DNA from: Cytobacillus purgationiresistens
GTDB lineage: Bacteria > Bacillota > Bacilli > Bacillales > Cytobacillaceae
NCBI RefSeq assembly: GCF_030813235.1
Contig: NZ_JAUSUB010000032.1
Span: 1-61,381, forward strand
Direction of reading: 5' to 3'
DNA: 61,381 bases
Shown piece after piece: positions 45,662-54,831 of this stretch; the first letter of the stretch is position 1; every line of letters starts with the position of its first letter. Position numbers and translations under genes: made by a program. The notes under the pieces are model-generated. The model did not search any database. It was not told the DNA's origin and worked only from the letters and a program-made list of their open reading frames with translations.

Positions 45662-46537
45662 ATGGAATGGGTTCAGCAGTTAGTAAATGGTATTTCATTA
45701 GGAAGTATCTATGCGCTCATCGCTTTAGGCTACACAATGGTGTATGGAATCATTAAATTGATTAACTTTGCCCATGGTGAAATATTTATGATCGGGGCGT
45801 TTGTAGGGTTTTATGCAATATCAGGCTGGGGTCTTGGTTTCTTCCCCGCTTTATTATTAGCGATGACAGTTTGTGCACTCTTTGGTGTCATCATTGAACG
45901 TGTTGCCTATCGGAGATTGCGAAATGCAACGAGAATCGCTGCACTTATTACAGCGATAGGGATATCTCTTCTCATTCAATATGTTGTCATCTATTTTAGA
46001 GGGGCTCAACCGGAAGCGTATCCCAATGTACTTTCTAATAGGAGTTTTGACTTTTTTGGCGCGCAAATTAGCAGTCAATCATTAATGATTCTCTGTACCT
46101 CTATTGCTCTTATGATTTTATTACAATTTATCGTTCATAAAACAAAAATTGGAAAAGCAATGCGAGCGGTTTCACATGATATGGATGCTGCAAGATTGAT
46201 GGGTATTAACGTAAATACGACGATTTCTGCAACCTTTGCAATTGGGTCAGCACTTGCTGGAGCGGCTGGCGTATTTTTTGGTGTTTACTATACGAAAATT
46301 GAGCCGCTTATGGGCGTCATTCCAGGTTTAAAAGCATTCGTAGCTGCCGTACTTGGCGGTATTGGCATTATTCCAGGTGCGATGGTTGGTGGTCTCTTGC
46401 TTGGTGTAGTAGAAACCGTGGTCAGTGCGTTAGGCTATTCTCTTTGGAGAGATGCAGCTGCATTCATTATTTTAATCTTAATTCTATTGTTTAAGCCGTC
46501 GGGAATCTTCGGTAAAAATGCTAGAGAGAAAGTGTAG
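45662..46537 (+). CDS. Branched-chain amino-acid ABC transporter permease (LivH-like)
   Basis: 291 residues, about eight membrane helices. LivH landmarks: NGISLGSIYALIALGYTMVYGIIKLINFAHGE (given by residues 8-39), FLIQYV-like centre, KIGKAMRAVSHDMDAARLMGI coupling segment and FKAFVAAVLGGIG-like loop. RBS GGGGGAGTGAG precedes the ATG. Confidence 0.93.
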   Translation: MEWVQQLVNGISLGSIYALIALGYTMVYGIIKLINFAHGEIFMIGAFVGFYAISGWGLGFFPALLLAMTVCALFGVIIERVAYRRLRNATRIAALITAIGISLLIQYVVIYFRGAQPEAYPNVLSNRSFDFFGAQISSQSLMILCTSIALMILLQFIVHKTKIGKAMRAVSHDMDAARLMGINVNTTISATFAIGSALAGAAGVFFGVYYTKIEPLMGVIPGLKAFVAAVLGGIGIIPGAMVGGLLLGVVETVVSALGYSLWRDAAAFIILILILLFKPSGIFGKNAREKV

Positions 46538-46550
46538 GTGAGGATGACTG

Positions 46551-47486
46551 ATGAAAAAGTTTAAAGGGTTTTGGCTGTTTTTAATCTTATCCGTCATTGT
46601 ATATGGAACAGTTCAGGTTCTGATGAATACCGGAATCTTAAACAATTTTTATTCCAATACGCTCATCTTTATCAGCATTAACATTATATTGGCAGTAAGT
46701 CTTCATTTAGTTATTGGAATCACTGGTCAATTTTCTATCGGACATGCTGGCTTTTTAGCTGTAGGAGCATATATATCCGCAATTGTCACAATGAAATTAC
46801 AGCTTCCATTTCCAATCGCTTTATTAGCTGGTGGAATTTGTGCTGCTCTTGCTGGTCTAGTGGTCGGGATTCCAACCTTGCGTCTGCGTGGAGATTACCT
46901 TGCGATTGCGACATTGGGATTTGCGGAGATTATCAGAATTGTCTTCCTTAATATCGATGCTGTTGGAGGAGCCGCAGGGATGCAGGTCTCAAAATTAACG
47001 ACTTGGACCTATACCTTTATCTGTTTATTCATAACAATCGCTGTCATCACGAACTTTACCAAATCGAGACATGGTAGGGCTTGTATATCTATCAGGGAAA
47101 ATGAAATCGCTGCGGATGCGATGGGAATCAATACAACTTATTATAAAGTCATGGCGTTTGCCATCGGTTCTTTTTTTGCTGGGATTGCTGGCGGGTTATA
47201 CGCCCATAATTTTTATATTATCCAACCAGCTCAGTTTGGCTTCTTGAAGTCATTTGATATATTAATTTTCGTAGTATTAGGAGGGCTTGGAAGTCTCTCA
47301 GGAGCAGTCATTTCGGCGATCCTTTTAACAGTCGTTTCGACTTTCCTTCAAGGCTATCCTGAAACACGAATGATCATTTATAGTCTAGTATTAGTACTCG
47401 TCATGCTTTATCGTCCACAAGGACTTATGGGCACGCGGGAAATTACTGACCTCTTTAAACGTAAAAGTGTAAAAGGAGGGAACTAA
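46551..47486 (+). CDS. Branched-chain amino-acid ABC transporter permease (LivM-like)
   Basis: 311 residues, about nine membrane helices. LivM signature GITGQFSIGHAGFLAVGAYI, PTLRLRGDYLAIATLGFAEI, and the coupling segment SRHGRACISIRENEIAADAM. It forms the channel with the LivH-like protein; 13-nt gap. Confidence 0.93.
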   Translation: MKKFKGFWLFLILSVIVYGTVQVLMNTGILNNFYSNTLIFISINIILAVSLHLVIGITGQFSIGHAGFLAVGAYISAIVTMKLQLPFPIALLAGGICAALAGLVVGIPTLRLRGDYLAIATLGFAEIIRIVFLNIDAVGGAAGMQVSKLTTWTYTFICLFITIAVITNFTKSRHGRACISIRENEIAADAMGINTTYYKVMAFAIGSFFAGIAGGLYAHNFYIIQPAQFGFLKSFDILIFVVLGGLGSLSGAVISAILLTVVSTFLQGYPETRMIIYSLVLVLVMLYRPQGLMGTREITDLFKRKSVKGGN

Positions 47487-47487
47487 C

Positions 47488-48273
47488 ATGGAAGCACAGC
47501 CATTGTTACAAGTAAAAGGAGCAGGCATTCAGTTTGGCGGACTTAAAGCTGTTTCTGGATTTAGCATGGAAGTTAACCGCGGGGAGCTAGTTGGTCTAAT
47601 TGGTCCAAATGGAGCGGGAAAAACGACAAGCTTTAACTTGCTTACAGGAGTGTATGTACCTACCGAAGGCGAGATTTTACTAGAGGGCGAGCGTCTGAAT
47701 GGCTTAGCACCTTACCAAGTAACAAGAAGAGGAATTAGCCGTACCTTTCAAAATATCCGTCTATTCAATGAATTATCGGTATTGGACAATGTAAAGGTTG
47801 CCAATCATTCTAAAGCAAAGCACTCTGTTATCAGTTCCATTCTGCGTTTACCCTCTCATTTTACAGGGGAACAGGAAATGGAGACAAAATCTCTAGAGTT
47901 GCTGGAAATCTTCCAGCTGCATAAATTGAAAGATGAAGTCGCAAAAAATTTGCCGTACGGTCAACAGCGCAGATTAGAAATAGCCAGGGCATTAGCTGCG
48001 GGTCCTAAACTATTACTGCTTGATGAGCCTGCGGCAGGAATGAATCCACAAGAAACACATGAATTAATGAATTTAATTGCCTTTATTCGAGAGAAGTTTA
48101 ATTTAACGATACTATTAATTGAACATGATATGAATTTAGTTATGGGAATTTGTGAGAGAATATATGTTTTGGACCATGGACAGCTCATAGCGGATGGATT
48201 GCCGGAAGACATACGCAATAATCCTAAGGTCATTGAAGCTTACCTTGGAGAGGAGGTTCCTAAGGATGCTTAA
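47488..48273 (+). CDS. Branched-chain amino-acid ABC transporter ATPase (LivG-like)
   Basis: 261 residues. Walker A GPNGAGKTT, ISRTFQNIRLFNELSVLDN after the Q-loop, signature LPYGQQRRLEIARAL, Walker B LLLLDEPAAGMNP and H-loop IEHDMNLVM. Its ATG follows the livM stop almost directly (RBS AAAGGAGGGAAC within the livM end). Confidence 0.94.
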   Translation: MEAQPLLQVKGAGIQFGGLKAVSGFSMEVNRGELVGLIGPNGAGKTTSFNLLTGVYVPTEGEILLEGERLNGLAPYQVTRRGISRTFQNIRLFNELSVLDNVKVANHSKAKHSVISSILRLPSHFTGEQEMETKSLELLEIFQLHKLKDEVAKNLPYGQQRRLEIARALAAGPKLLLLDEPAAGMNPQETHELMNLIAFIREKFNLTILLIEHDMNLVMGICERIYVLDHGQLIADGLPEDIRNNPKVIEAYLGEEVPKDA

Positions 48274-48967
48274 AGTTGATGGAATTGATGTATTCTACGG
48301 TAATATCCATGCACTAAAAGGGGTCTCCATAGAAGTGCTGGAAGGCGAAATTGTTACCTTGATTGGTGCAAATGGAGCGGGGAAGAGCACGCTTTTAAAA
48401 ACATTATCTGGCTTATTAAAACCTAAAAACGGCAGTATTCAATACGAAAATAAATCAATAGCAGGCAAGGCAGCGCAAACGATTGTGAAGACAGGAATTT
48501 CCCATGTTCCAGAAGGTCGAAGAGTGTTCGCTAATATGACAGTCGAAGAAAATCTCGAGCTGGGTGCCTATGTTAGAAAAGATAAACAAATCCAAAAGGA
48601 TATTCAGAAGGTATATGAAACCTTCCCGAGATTGCATGAGCGCCGTAAACAGCTGTCAGGAACCTTGTCAGGGGGGGAACAGCAAATGCTTGCAATGGGC
48701 AGGGCAATCATGGCAAAGCCTAAGCTGCTCTTGCTGGACGAACCTTCAATGGGCCTGGCCCCAATCATGGTAAAAACCATCTTCGAGATTATTGAAGACA
48801 TTAACAAAAACGGTACAACCATTTTACTAGTAGAACAAAATGCGCATATGGCACTATCCGTAGCTAAACGAGGCTATGTAATCGAAACAGGCAGAGTCGT
48901 ACTAACTGGTTCTGCAAAAGATCTCCAAGCAAGCGAAGAAATTAAAAGTGCTTATCTGGGTGGTTAA
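48266..48967 (+). CDS. Branched-chain amino-acid ABC transporter ATPase (LivF-like)
   Basis: 233 residues from ATG 48266, behind GGAGAGGAGG; the frame is open upstream into livG but that part has no homology. Walker A GANGAGKST, signature LSGGEQQMLAMGRA, Walker B LLLLDEPSMGLAP, VEQNAHMAL switch. Overlaps livG by 8 nt. It pairs with LivG to power import. Confidence 0.94.
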   Translation: MLKVDGIDVFYGNIHALKGVSIEVLEGEIVTLIGANGAGKSTLLKTLSGLLKPKNGSIQYENKSIAGKAAQTIVKTGISHVPEGRRVFANMTVEENLELGAYVRKDKQIQKDIQKVYETFPRLHERRKQLSGTLSGGEQQMLAMGRAIMAKPKLLLLDEPSMGLAPIMVKTIFEIIEDINKNGTTILLVEQNAHMALSVAKRGYVIETGRVVLTGSAKDLQASEEIKSAYLGG

Positions 48968-48968
48968 T

Positions 48969-49010
48969 AAATAAGCAGAGGGGGATGTAATCTCTCTCTG
49001 CTTATTTTTG
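48969..49010 (+). terminator. Terminator of the liv operon
   Basis: Stem AATAAGCAGAG/CTCTGCTTATT with a T5 tail. The following 49011-49185 holds no gene, only a hairpin (AAAGCAT/ATGCTTT, 49138-49172) that may terminate lytH on the minus strand. Confidence 0.82.
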
Positions 49011-49185
49011 TTGTGACGAATTTGAGTTTAGTGTGAGAAGGTTGCTAATGATGCACAAGGTGACAACACATGCGTGATAAACATCAAAAAAATCAGATGA
49101 AAAACAAATCACTTCAAAAGCAAACCCAGTAAATAAATGAAAGCATAGCAATCAATCAGTGATCTGCCATGCTTTCCTCCAAGGT

Positions 49186-50169
49186 TTATTTTCTCGCCCG
49201 CTCTTGTCTTTCCCAAAGCTTTAAGTGCGGGTAAGGGTCATAGGACCATTCTGTGTATCCGTTGTCCTTATACATGCCGTAATGCAGATGTGGAGGGAAC
49301 TTTCCTGAGGTACCAGGAGGACCGTATCCAGAACTACCGACACCTCCGATGACCATCCCTGGTTCGACAATCTGTCCAACTTTTAAATCCTTGGAAAAGG
49401 CGCTTAGATGCGCAAAGTAGTGATAGTTATTATTGATATCGCGAATACCAATTCTCCAGCCGCCGAATTTATTCCAACCCTTCATCTCGACAATGCCATA
49501 ACTGGTTGCTCGTACAGGAAGACTATAGTCAGCGAAGATATCTGTGCCTTCATGCATTCTTCTTCCACCCCAGCCACGTGCACTCCCCCATGTACTGCGG
49601 TAGCTATAATGGGTACCTAATGGAACAGGGAAAGCATGTTCATCTAGGTTTATCCGACCAAAATGTTCGTATACCTTTGCTTTACCGACTATAATGCTTA
49701 CTGCTTTATCTCTTTTATAATAATTCCAAAGACCAATTTTTAAATTATCATGGTCTGTGCCATATTTGAGAAGAAAGTTAGCGAACGCATGCATGACATC
49801 TTCATCATTATGAAGACTGGCTTTTCCGTCTCCATCTCCATCCATTCCAATCCCTTGGAAAAATTGGATAGTAGCAGGATTTTCATCATCTAAATCAGGG
49901 TTTAAAAGTCCAACCCATTCTTCCTGCTTAAAATAGATGCCGGTCGTCCCTTCTGCTTTTGGTAAATCTCTGCGCGACTGGCGTACATTTCTTTCGTATT
50001 GGTCAATGGCAGCAAGGTAGTACCATGGGATATTGGTAACCGCTTCTACTCGCTTATATAGAGTCAGTCTTTTTGCATAAACATCCTCGGCTTGGTTTTC
50101 AGCATATGCAGTCAATTGTAAGGAGCTGATTAATAAAATGAACGTGAAAAAGCCAATGATGATTCGCAC
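49186..50169 (-). CDS. lytH: M23 peptidase, L-Ala-D-Glu endopeptidase LytH (YunA)
   Basis: 327 residues, GTG start after GGAGGGTT. Signal peptide about 1-23 (ends TAYA). A central domain (30-180) precedes the M23 peptidase domain with zinc ligands His206 and Asp210 (HEGTD) and His294-x-His296 (PPHLHYG). LytH trims spore cortex peptidoglycan side chains to L-alanine under mother-cell sigma K in B. subtilis. Neighbour lipA is divergent, as there. Confidence 0.9.
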   Translation of the reverse strand: MRIIIGFFTFILLISSLQLTAYAENQAEDVYAKRLTLYKRVEAVTNIPWYYLAAIDQYERNVRQSRRDLPKAEGTTGIYFKQEEWVGLLNPDLDDENPATIQFFQGIGMDGDGDGKASLHNDEDVMHAFANFLLKYGTDHDNLKIGLWNYYKRDKAVSIIVGKAKVYEHFGRINLDEHAFPVPLGTHYSYRSTWGSARGWGGRRMHEGTDIFADYSLPVRATSYGIVEMKGWNKFGGWRIGIRDINNNYHYFAHLSAFSKDLKVGQIVEPGMVIGGVGSSGYGPPGTSGKFPPHLHYGMYKDNGYTEWSYDPYPHLKLWERQERARK

Positions 50170-50365
50170 GATAACCCTCCCTTCAACTTTGTCTACTTCA
50201 TTAGTTTGTGAAAAATATAAAATAAAATAGATATAAAATTATGGTAATGAATATTGTGTCAGTTCTTGTCCTAGACACTTTCATATGTTAAAGTTGCATC
50301 AGTGAGGTTTCAGTTTATAATGATTATAAAAACTTCCTATGGATTTACAGGATGGAGTGATAATT

Positions 50366-51283
50366 ATGAGCGAAAAAAGTGAGTATATGCGCAAACCGGA
50401 ATGGTTAAAAATAAAGCTAAACACGAATGAAAACTATACCGGCTTAAAAAAGATGATGAGAGAAAAAGGTCTTCACACTGTATGTGAAGAAGCGAAATGT
50501 CCAAACATTCATGAGTGTTGGGCTGTAAGAAGAACAGCTACTTTCATGATTCTTGGATCTATCTGTACAAGGGCTTGCCGATTCTGTGCGGTTAAGACAG
50601 GACTTCCAACAGAATTAGATTTAGAAGAGCCGGAAAGAGTGGCAGACTCTGTTGCATTAATGAATCTTAAGCATGTTGTTATTACTGTAGTGGCTCGCGA
50701 TGATTTAAAAGATGGCGGCTCAAGTGTACTAGCTGAGACGATTAGAGCAATCAGAAGAAAAAGCCCATTTACAAGTGTAGAAGTACTGCCTTCTGACATG
50801 GGCGGAGTTTACGAAAACCTAAAAACAGTGATGGATGCGAAACCTGATATCCTCAACCATAATATTGAAACGGTAGAGAGATTGACGAAAAGAGTAAGAG
50901 CGCGCGCTACATATGCTCGTTCCTTGGAATTCTTAAAACGAGCAAAAGAAATGCAACCTGAAATCCCGACTAAATCCAGCTTAATGATTGGTCTTGGTGA
51001 AACAAAGGAAGAAATCATCGCTACAATGGATGACCTTCGTGCAAATGATGTAGACATCATGACAATTGGTCAATATCTGCAGCCTTCCAAAAAGCATATT
51101 AAAGTTGTGAAATACTACCACCCAGATGAATTTAATGAATTAAGAAAAATTGCTATGAAGAAAGGCTTCAGCCATTGTGAAGCTGGTCCTCTAGTACGTT
51201 CGTCTTACCATGCTGATGAACAAGTGAATGCCGCAGCGAAGCAAAAGCAGTTAATGGGAGAAACAAACGTTCAAGAAGCTTAA
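50366..51283 (+). CDS. lipA: Lipoyl synthase LipA
   Basis: 305 residues from ATG 50366 (RBS GATGGAGTGA). Auxiliary cluster cysteines Cys40, Cys45 and Cys51, radical-SAM cysteines Cys67, Cys71 and Cys74 (CTRACRFC), and the C-terminal RSSYHADE. It inserts two sulfurs into octanoyl groups on lipoyl domains such as GcvH, and itself needs Fe-S clusters made by the Suf system encoded in the window. Confidence 0.96.
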   Translation: MSEKSEYMRKPEWLKIKLNTNENYTGLKKMMREKGLHTVCEEAKCPNIHECWAVRRTATFMILGSICTRACRFCAVKTGLPTELDLEEPERVADSVALMNLKHVVITVVARDDLKDGGSSVLAETIRAIRRKSPFTSVEVLPSDMGGVYENLKTVMDAKPDILNHNIETVERLTKRVRARATYARSLEFLKRAKEMQPEIPTKSSLMIGLGETKEEIIATMDDLRANDVDIMTIGQYLQPSKKHIKVVKYYHPDEFNELRKIAMKKGFSHCEAGPLVRSSYHADEQVNAAAKQKQLMGETNVQEA

Positions 51284-51292
51284 TTTTGAATA

Positions 51293-51328
51293 AAAAGAGT
51301 TCAGCTAATTGAAGCTGAACTTTTTTTA
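51293..51328. terminator. Convergent terminator
   Basis: Stem AGTTCAGCT/AGCTGAACT flanked by an A-run and T7, between lipA and the YhcN/YlaJ-type gene. Confidence 0.85.
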
Positions 51329-51346
51329 TTCGGCTGTTTAACTACA

Positions 51347-51958
51347 TTAAAGATTGTTTTCATTTGTTGTGGGTTCTTGAGGCTGCCCACTTCTATTCGG
51401 AGCTGAGCTCTGAATTTCTTTAATCAGCTGGTCGATCCCATCATGTACGTTTAAGCTATCTGAATCTGTTGTAGCGTAGCTTTCAACAAATTTTCTTAAA
51501 TGCGTATCATCTGTCGTATAAATGTTATACCAGCTTGGAACAACGGATTCTGCCATTTTTTCTACCTGTTTAGCTGTACTTTCTGGATTTTCAGAATCTG
51601 TATCATATACAATGATCACTTCTTTATCCGTAACGAGAGTGGATACATCATCCACATCCGGCACCTCAGTACAGTATTTTCCAATAATGTCTGCCACTTT
51701 TTCACGATCAATGGAAGCATAGTGGTCAGTTCCTACTTGATCACCCTGAATCGGACTTCTTTGATGACGTACGTAACCGAAGTCCTCGCTTGAATGTCCT
51801 GTGTTTTGATTATAAATATCTGCACGTTCGTCATTTACATTAATGGTGTTACCGCTTTTGGGGTAGATATCTCCTCTTGCGTTGTCAGTTTGACCTTGAC
51901 AGCCAGTTAATGCCGCCATTCCGCAGACCCCGATGATTATAAAAGTCTTTTTCATCAT
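51347..51958 (-). CDS. yutC: YhcN/YlaJ family sporulation lipoprotein (YutC-like)
   Basis: 203 residues. Lipoprotein signal ending LTGC with Cys20. The YhcN/YlaJ domain covers about 75-175: DREKVADIIGKYCTEVPDVD, VSTLVTDKEVIIVYDT, KMAESVVPSWYNIYTTDD. Members are spore lipoproteins involved in outgrowth or coat/membrane functions. RBS AGGAGGTGT precedes two adjacent ATG codons. Confidence 0.85.
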   Translation of the reverse strand: MMKKTFIIIGVCGMAALTGCQGQTDNARGDIYPKSGNTINVNDERADIYNQNTGHSSEDFGYVRHQRSPIQGDQVGTDHYASIDREKVADIIGKYCTEVPDVDDVSTLVTDKEVIIVYDTDSENPESTAKQVEKMAESVVPSWYNIYTTDDTHLRKFVESYATTDSDSLNVHDGIDQLIKEIQSSAPNRSGQPQEPTTNENNL

Positions 51959-52115
51959 TTACACCTCCTCAGTTATATATTTTCCTGCTAACTGGTTTTT
52001 TTTCTTAGTAATTGATGGGGAATAAGTTATAATTTAATTATGGACATTGTATTGAATATGAAATTTATCATATAATTTTGATTAAATAAGCTTGTATTAG
52101 AAGAGGTGAAATCAA

Positions 52116-52391
52116 TTGATTTGTATACAGAGCTCATGCTACGAAGTGATAGAAGATCGCCGAGAAGGCTTTAATGAAGAAGCATTCCGCGGAAGATTTA
52201 GCGATATATTGATGCGATATGATTATATTGTTGGTGATTGGGGTTATGGTCAGCTTCGATTAAGAGGTTTTTTTGACGATCAAAACCAAAAAGCAACGTA
52301 TGATACAAAAATAAGCACATTGACAGAGTACCTATATGAATTTTGTAATTTTGGCTGCCCATATTTTGTTGTGCGGAAGGTTCATAAGTAA
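52116..52391 (+). CDS. yutD: YutD family protein
   Basis: 91 residues, TTG start after GAAGAGGTGA. Strongly conserved family core DYIVGDWGYGQLRLRGFFDD followed by TEYLYEFCNFGCPYFVVRKV. Function unknown; cytoplasmic. Confidence 0.9.
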   Translation: MICIQSSCYEVIEDRREGFNEEAFRGRFSDILMRYDYIVGDWGYGQLRLRGFFDDQNQKATYDTKISTLTEYLYEFCNFGCPYFVVRKVHK

Positions 52392-52412
52392 GTTTATTTT
52401 TTGATCAATAGA

Positions 52413-52438
52413 AAGAGAGTGACCATAATCAGTCACTC
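52413..52438. terminator. Hairpin after yutD
   Basis: Stem GAGAGTGA/TCACTCTC around CCATAATCAG, between two convergent genes. No clear T-run, so a weak or partial terminator. Confidence 0.5.
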
Positions 52439-52449
52439 TCAAATGACGA

Positions 52450-52704
52450 TTAGTCGTCTTCCGCGTGCGGAGGGTGGGCTCCGTCCATTTGTCTTGGTTT
52501 ATTGTGGTGTAATTCTTTATTTTCGTAATTAAATGCGCTGGATTGGCGCTGACCTTCTTGCCATGGTGAGCTTTTATTTTCAACAGGTTTATACTTTCCG
52601 ACAGGAGACCCATAAGGTCCTTCAGGAAGGTCTTCAACAGCGAGATCATTTTTCTGTGACTCGACATTACTGAAGTCTGAATAAGCTTGTTCTTTTTCAT
52701 CCAT
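52450..52704 (-). CDS. Small hydrophilic protein, DUF3905-like
   Basis: 84 residues from ATG 52704 (RBS GAAGGGG 11 nt upstream; GTG 52716 is possible but too close to it). Sequence DLPEGPYGSPVGKYKPVENK, then SSPWQEGQRQSSAFNYENKE and LHHNKPRQMDGAHPPH resembles the DUF3905 family from memory. No hydrophobic segment. Function unknown. Confidence 0.6.
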   Translation of the reverse strand: MDEKEQAYSDFSNVESQKNDLAVEDLPEGPYGSPVGKYKPVENKSSPWQEGQRQSSAFNYENKELHHNKPRQMDGAHPPHAEDD

Positions 52705-52734
52705 GCAGGCGGTCACCCCTTCGTATTCGTCACT

Positions 52735-52764
52735 TAAAAAAGAGAGCCAAATGGCTCTCTTTTA
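52735..52764. terminator. Bidirectional terminator
   Basis: Stem AGAGAGCC/GGCTCTCT with an AAAT loop, flanked by A6 and T4. Ends the DUF3055-like transcript on the minus strand. Confidence 0.75.
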
Positions 52765-52791
52765 CTATTTGCTAAGGCGAATCATTTTATC

Positions 52792-53058
52792 CTATATCAC
52801 TTCATATAAGAAGGATCTTAGCTCAGCTGCATTTTCTTCAGACAGCTGAAAGGCATGCTCTAGATATCCTTCTTCATCAAGATCATCTGTGCCAATAATC
52901 GCAAATCGGCTGCCTTGAATATCAAGTACAAGCTGTTTTCCATAATAGCGATCAGAGCGGACAAGAGCGAGATCAAAGCGTTGGTTCTCACCCATAAAGC
53001 TAATGAATCTGGTTTTTGTATCCACTAAATCATCGTATAAAAAGAATCTTTCTGACAT
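52792..53058 (-). CDS. DUF3055 / SAV0927 family protein
   Basis: 88 residues from ATG 53058 (RBS AAAGGGG); an open extension to 53127 lacks an RBS. Conserved RFFLYDDLVDTKTRFISFMG at the N-terminus and RYYGKQLVLDIQGSRFAIIG in the middle. Small cytoplasmic protein of unknown function conserved in Bacilli. Confidence 0.78.
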   Translation of the reverse strand: MSERFFLYDDLVDTKTRFISFMGENQRFDLALVRSDRYYGKQLVLDIQGSRFAIIGTDDLDEEGYLEHAFQLSEENAAELRSFLYEVI

Positions 53059-53249
53059 TATTTTTCCCCTTTCAGCAAAATGGCTTTTTCCGCTAAAAAC
53101 TGCTTCCTCTATCTTATCAGAACCCACTCTTGTTCAAAACGATTTTGGACAAACTTTCGTCTATTGTTCGAATGAGCTACAATAGAAAAGGATGAAAAGT
53201 GTATAATAAAGAAAAACCACTTAGATTGAAAAAGTGAAAGGTGAGATAG

Positions 53250-53687
53250 ATGTATTTTGTTGATCGTGAAAAAATTGAAGAGACACTTGTGTATTTAGAA
53301 AAGCAACTGAACCTTTTTGAACAGCAGGAAACCTTTGAATCACCCCTTGAAAAGATGGCGCTTGAACGCATGGCGCAAATGATGATTGAATCCATTTTGG
53401 ATGTTGGGAATGCAATGATTGATGGCTTTATTATGAGAGATCCCGGTAGTTATGAAGACATCATCGATATTTTGGATGATGAAAAGGTGATTGATCAAGA
53501 AATGAGCATTAGCTTTAAAGGTATTATCGATTATCGTAAAACGCTTGTACAGGCATATACAGGGATTAATCATGAGCATTTAAATCAAGTATTTAAAGAA
53601 CATCTGCCAATGCTGTTAAAGTTTCCGGCGAATGTAAGAGATTATTTGACAAAAGAGCTTGGCCCTGTTTCCGCTTTTAGAAAATAA
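53250..53687 (+). CDS. yutE: DUF86 / HepT-like protein (YutE-like)
   Basis: 145 residues, all-helical DUF86 fold. The HepT ribonuclease toxin motif is RX4HXY. Here the matching place reads R96-KTLV-Q101-A-Y103, so the histidine is replaced by Gln. No MNT nucleotidyltransferase antitoxin gene is adjacent. It is therefore probably not an active HepT toxin but a housekeeping relative. RBS AAAGGTGAG. Confidence 0.83.
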   Translation: MYFVDREKIEETLVYLEKQLNLFEQQETFESPLEKMALERMAQMMIESILDVGNAMIDGFIMRDPGSYEDIIDILDDEKVIDQEMSISFKGIIDYRKTLVQAYTGINHEHLNQVFKEHLPMLLKFPANVRDYLTKELGPVSAFRK

Positions 53688-53696
53688 TCATTTGAG

Positions 53697-53718
53697 GATC
53701 GGGAAACCGGTCTTTTTA
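53697..53718 (+). terminator. Terminator of yutE
   Basis: Stem GATCGG/CCGGTC with GAAA tetraloop and T5 just after the stop. Confidence 0.8.
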
Positions 53719-53789
53719 TTTAGTGTGGCGACCCGCATTTGTTTGGATTGTCCTGTAGAATATATACATAAAGCTGGAGTGATGAAGAT

Positions 53790-54557
53790 TTGAATAAATA
53801 TAAAGGCTACTTAATCGATTTGGATGGCACAATGTATAAAGGAACAGAATTGATTGCAGAAGCAGTTGGTTTCGTTAATCAATTAACACAGCTTGGAATC
53901 CCTTATTTGTTTGTGACTAACAATTCCTCTAGAACGCCAAACCAAGTCGCTGATAAACTGAAGGACTTTGGTATAGCGGCAGAAGAAGAGCAAGTGTTTA
54001 CAACTAGTATGGCAACGGCCAATTATATTTATGAGAAGAAAAGCGATGCATCCGTTTATGTTATTGGCGAAGAAGGAATACAATCGGCTCTGAAGGAAAA
54101 AGGGCTTTCATTTGCTGGTGAGAATGCTGATTATGTAGTAACTGGGATTGACCGATCCATCACATATGAAAAATTGGCGCAGGCTTGTTTAGCCGTAAGA
54201 AACGGAGCCGTTTTTATATCTACAAATGGGGATATTGCGATACCAACTGAGCGGGGTCTGCTTCCAGGTAACGGATCGTTAACATCAGTTATCACAGTAT
54301 CTACACAAACCAGCCCTATTTTCATTGGGAAGCCTGAATCTATTATTATGGAGCAGGCGTTAAAGGTGCTGGGGACAAGTAAAGACGAGACGTTAATGGT
54401 TGGGGACAATTATGATACAGATATCATGGCGGGTATGAATGCTGGGATAGACACATTGCTCGTTCACACGGGAGTGACATCCAAAATACTTCTTGAAGGA
54501 TACGAACAAAAACCAACTTATAAGGTTGATACCCTCGATCAATGGGATTTTAAATAA
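53790..54557 (+). CDS. yutF: HAD-superfamily phosphatase (YutF, NagD-like)
   Basis: 255 residues, TTG start after CTGGAGTGATG. HAD motif I IDLDGTMY (Asp10, Asp12), motif II FVTNNSSR, Lys in IFIGKPES, and motif III VGDNYDTDIMAG. The C2-type cap lies between. NagD-like phosphatases act on nucleotides or sugar phosphates; B. subtilis YutF is reported as a general phosphatase. Confidence 0.9.
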   Translation: MNKYKGYLIDLDGTMYKGTELIAEAVGFVNQLTQLGIPYLFVTNNSSRTPNQVADKLKDFGIAAEEEQVFTTSMATANYIYEKKSDASVYVIGEEGIQSALKEKGLSFAGENADYVVTGIDRSITYEKLAQACLAVRNGAVFISTNGDIAIPTERGLLPGNGSLTSVITVSTQTSPIFIGKPESIIMEQALKVLGTSKDETLMVGDNYDTDIMAGMNAGIDTLLVHTGVTSKILLEGYEQKPTYKVDTLDQWDFK

Positions 54558-54630
54558 AAGGCTCCTTTTCTAAAAAATTGTTGTTTATTCATAGGTTTTG
54601 ATAAGACAAACCATTGATAACAAAGTTGAT

Positions 54631-54746
54631 TAGAGCGGATGTGTGTGACTCCTGCGGGACAGGTGAGACCACGCAGGAGTGAAGCGGACGAGGAGGCCAC
54701 CGCCCGCCCCGCGGATAGCGAGCACCTGGAGAGGAAATCAACCACT
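54631..54746 (+). repeat. Dispersed intergenic repeat, copy 3
   Basis: GC-rich block with CTCCTGCGGGAC, GAGACCACGCAGGAG, GAGGCCACCGCCCGCCCCGC and an ending GGAAATCAACCACT. I recognise this as a scattered Bacillus intergenic repeat; CTCCTGCGGG and CCACGCAGGAG form an internal inverted repeat. No gene lies in 54558-54831. Confidence 0.65.
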
Positions 54747-54792
54747 GCTGTGAAAAGCAACCAAGTATACGAAGAAGCCAAATAAAAAAACA

Positions 54793-54830
54793 AACGCAAG
54801 AAAACCGCTCTTTGAGCAGTTTTCTTGCGT
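54793..54830. terminator. Bidirectional terminator
   Basis: Stem AACGCAAGAAAAC/GTTTTCTTGCGTT, flanked by an A-run and T-run; adjacent to the stop of the minus-strand pgpA-like gene. Confidence 0.85.
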
Positions 54831-54831
54831 T

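Noticed and set aside
53250..53687. HepT/MNT toxin-antitoxin system
   Set aside because: The RNase motif histidine is missing and there is no nucleotidyltransferase partner.
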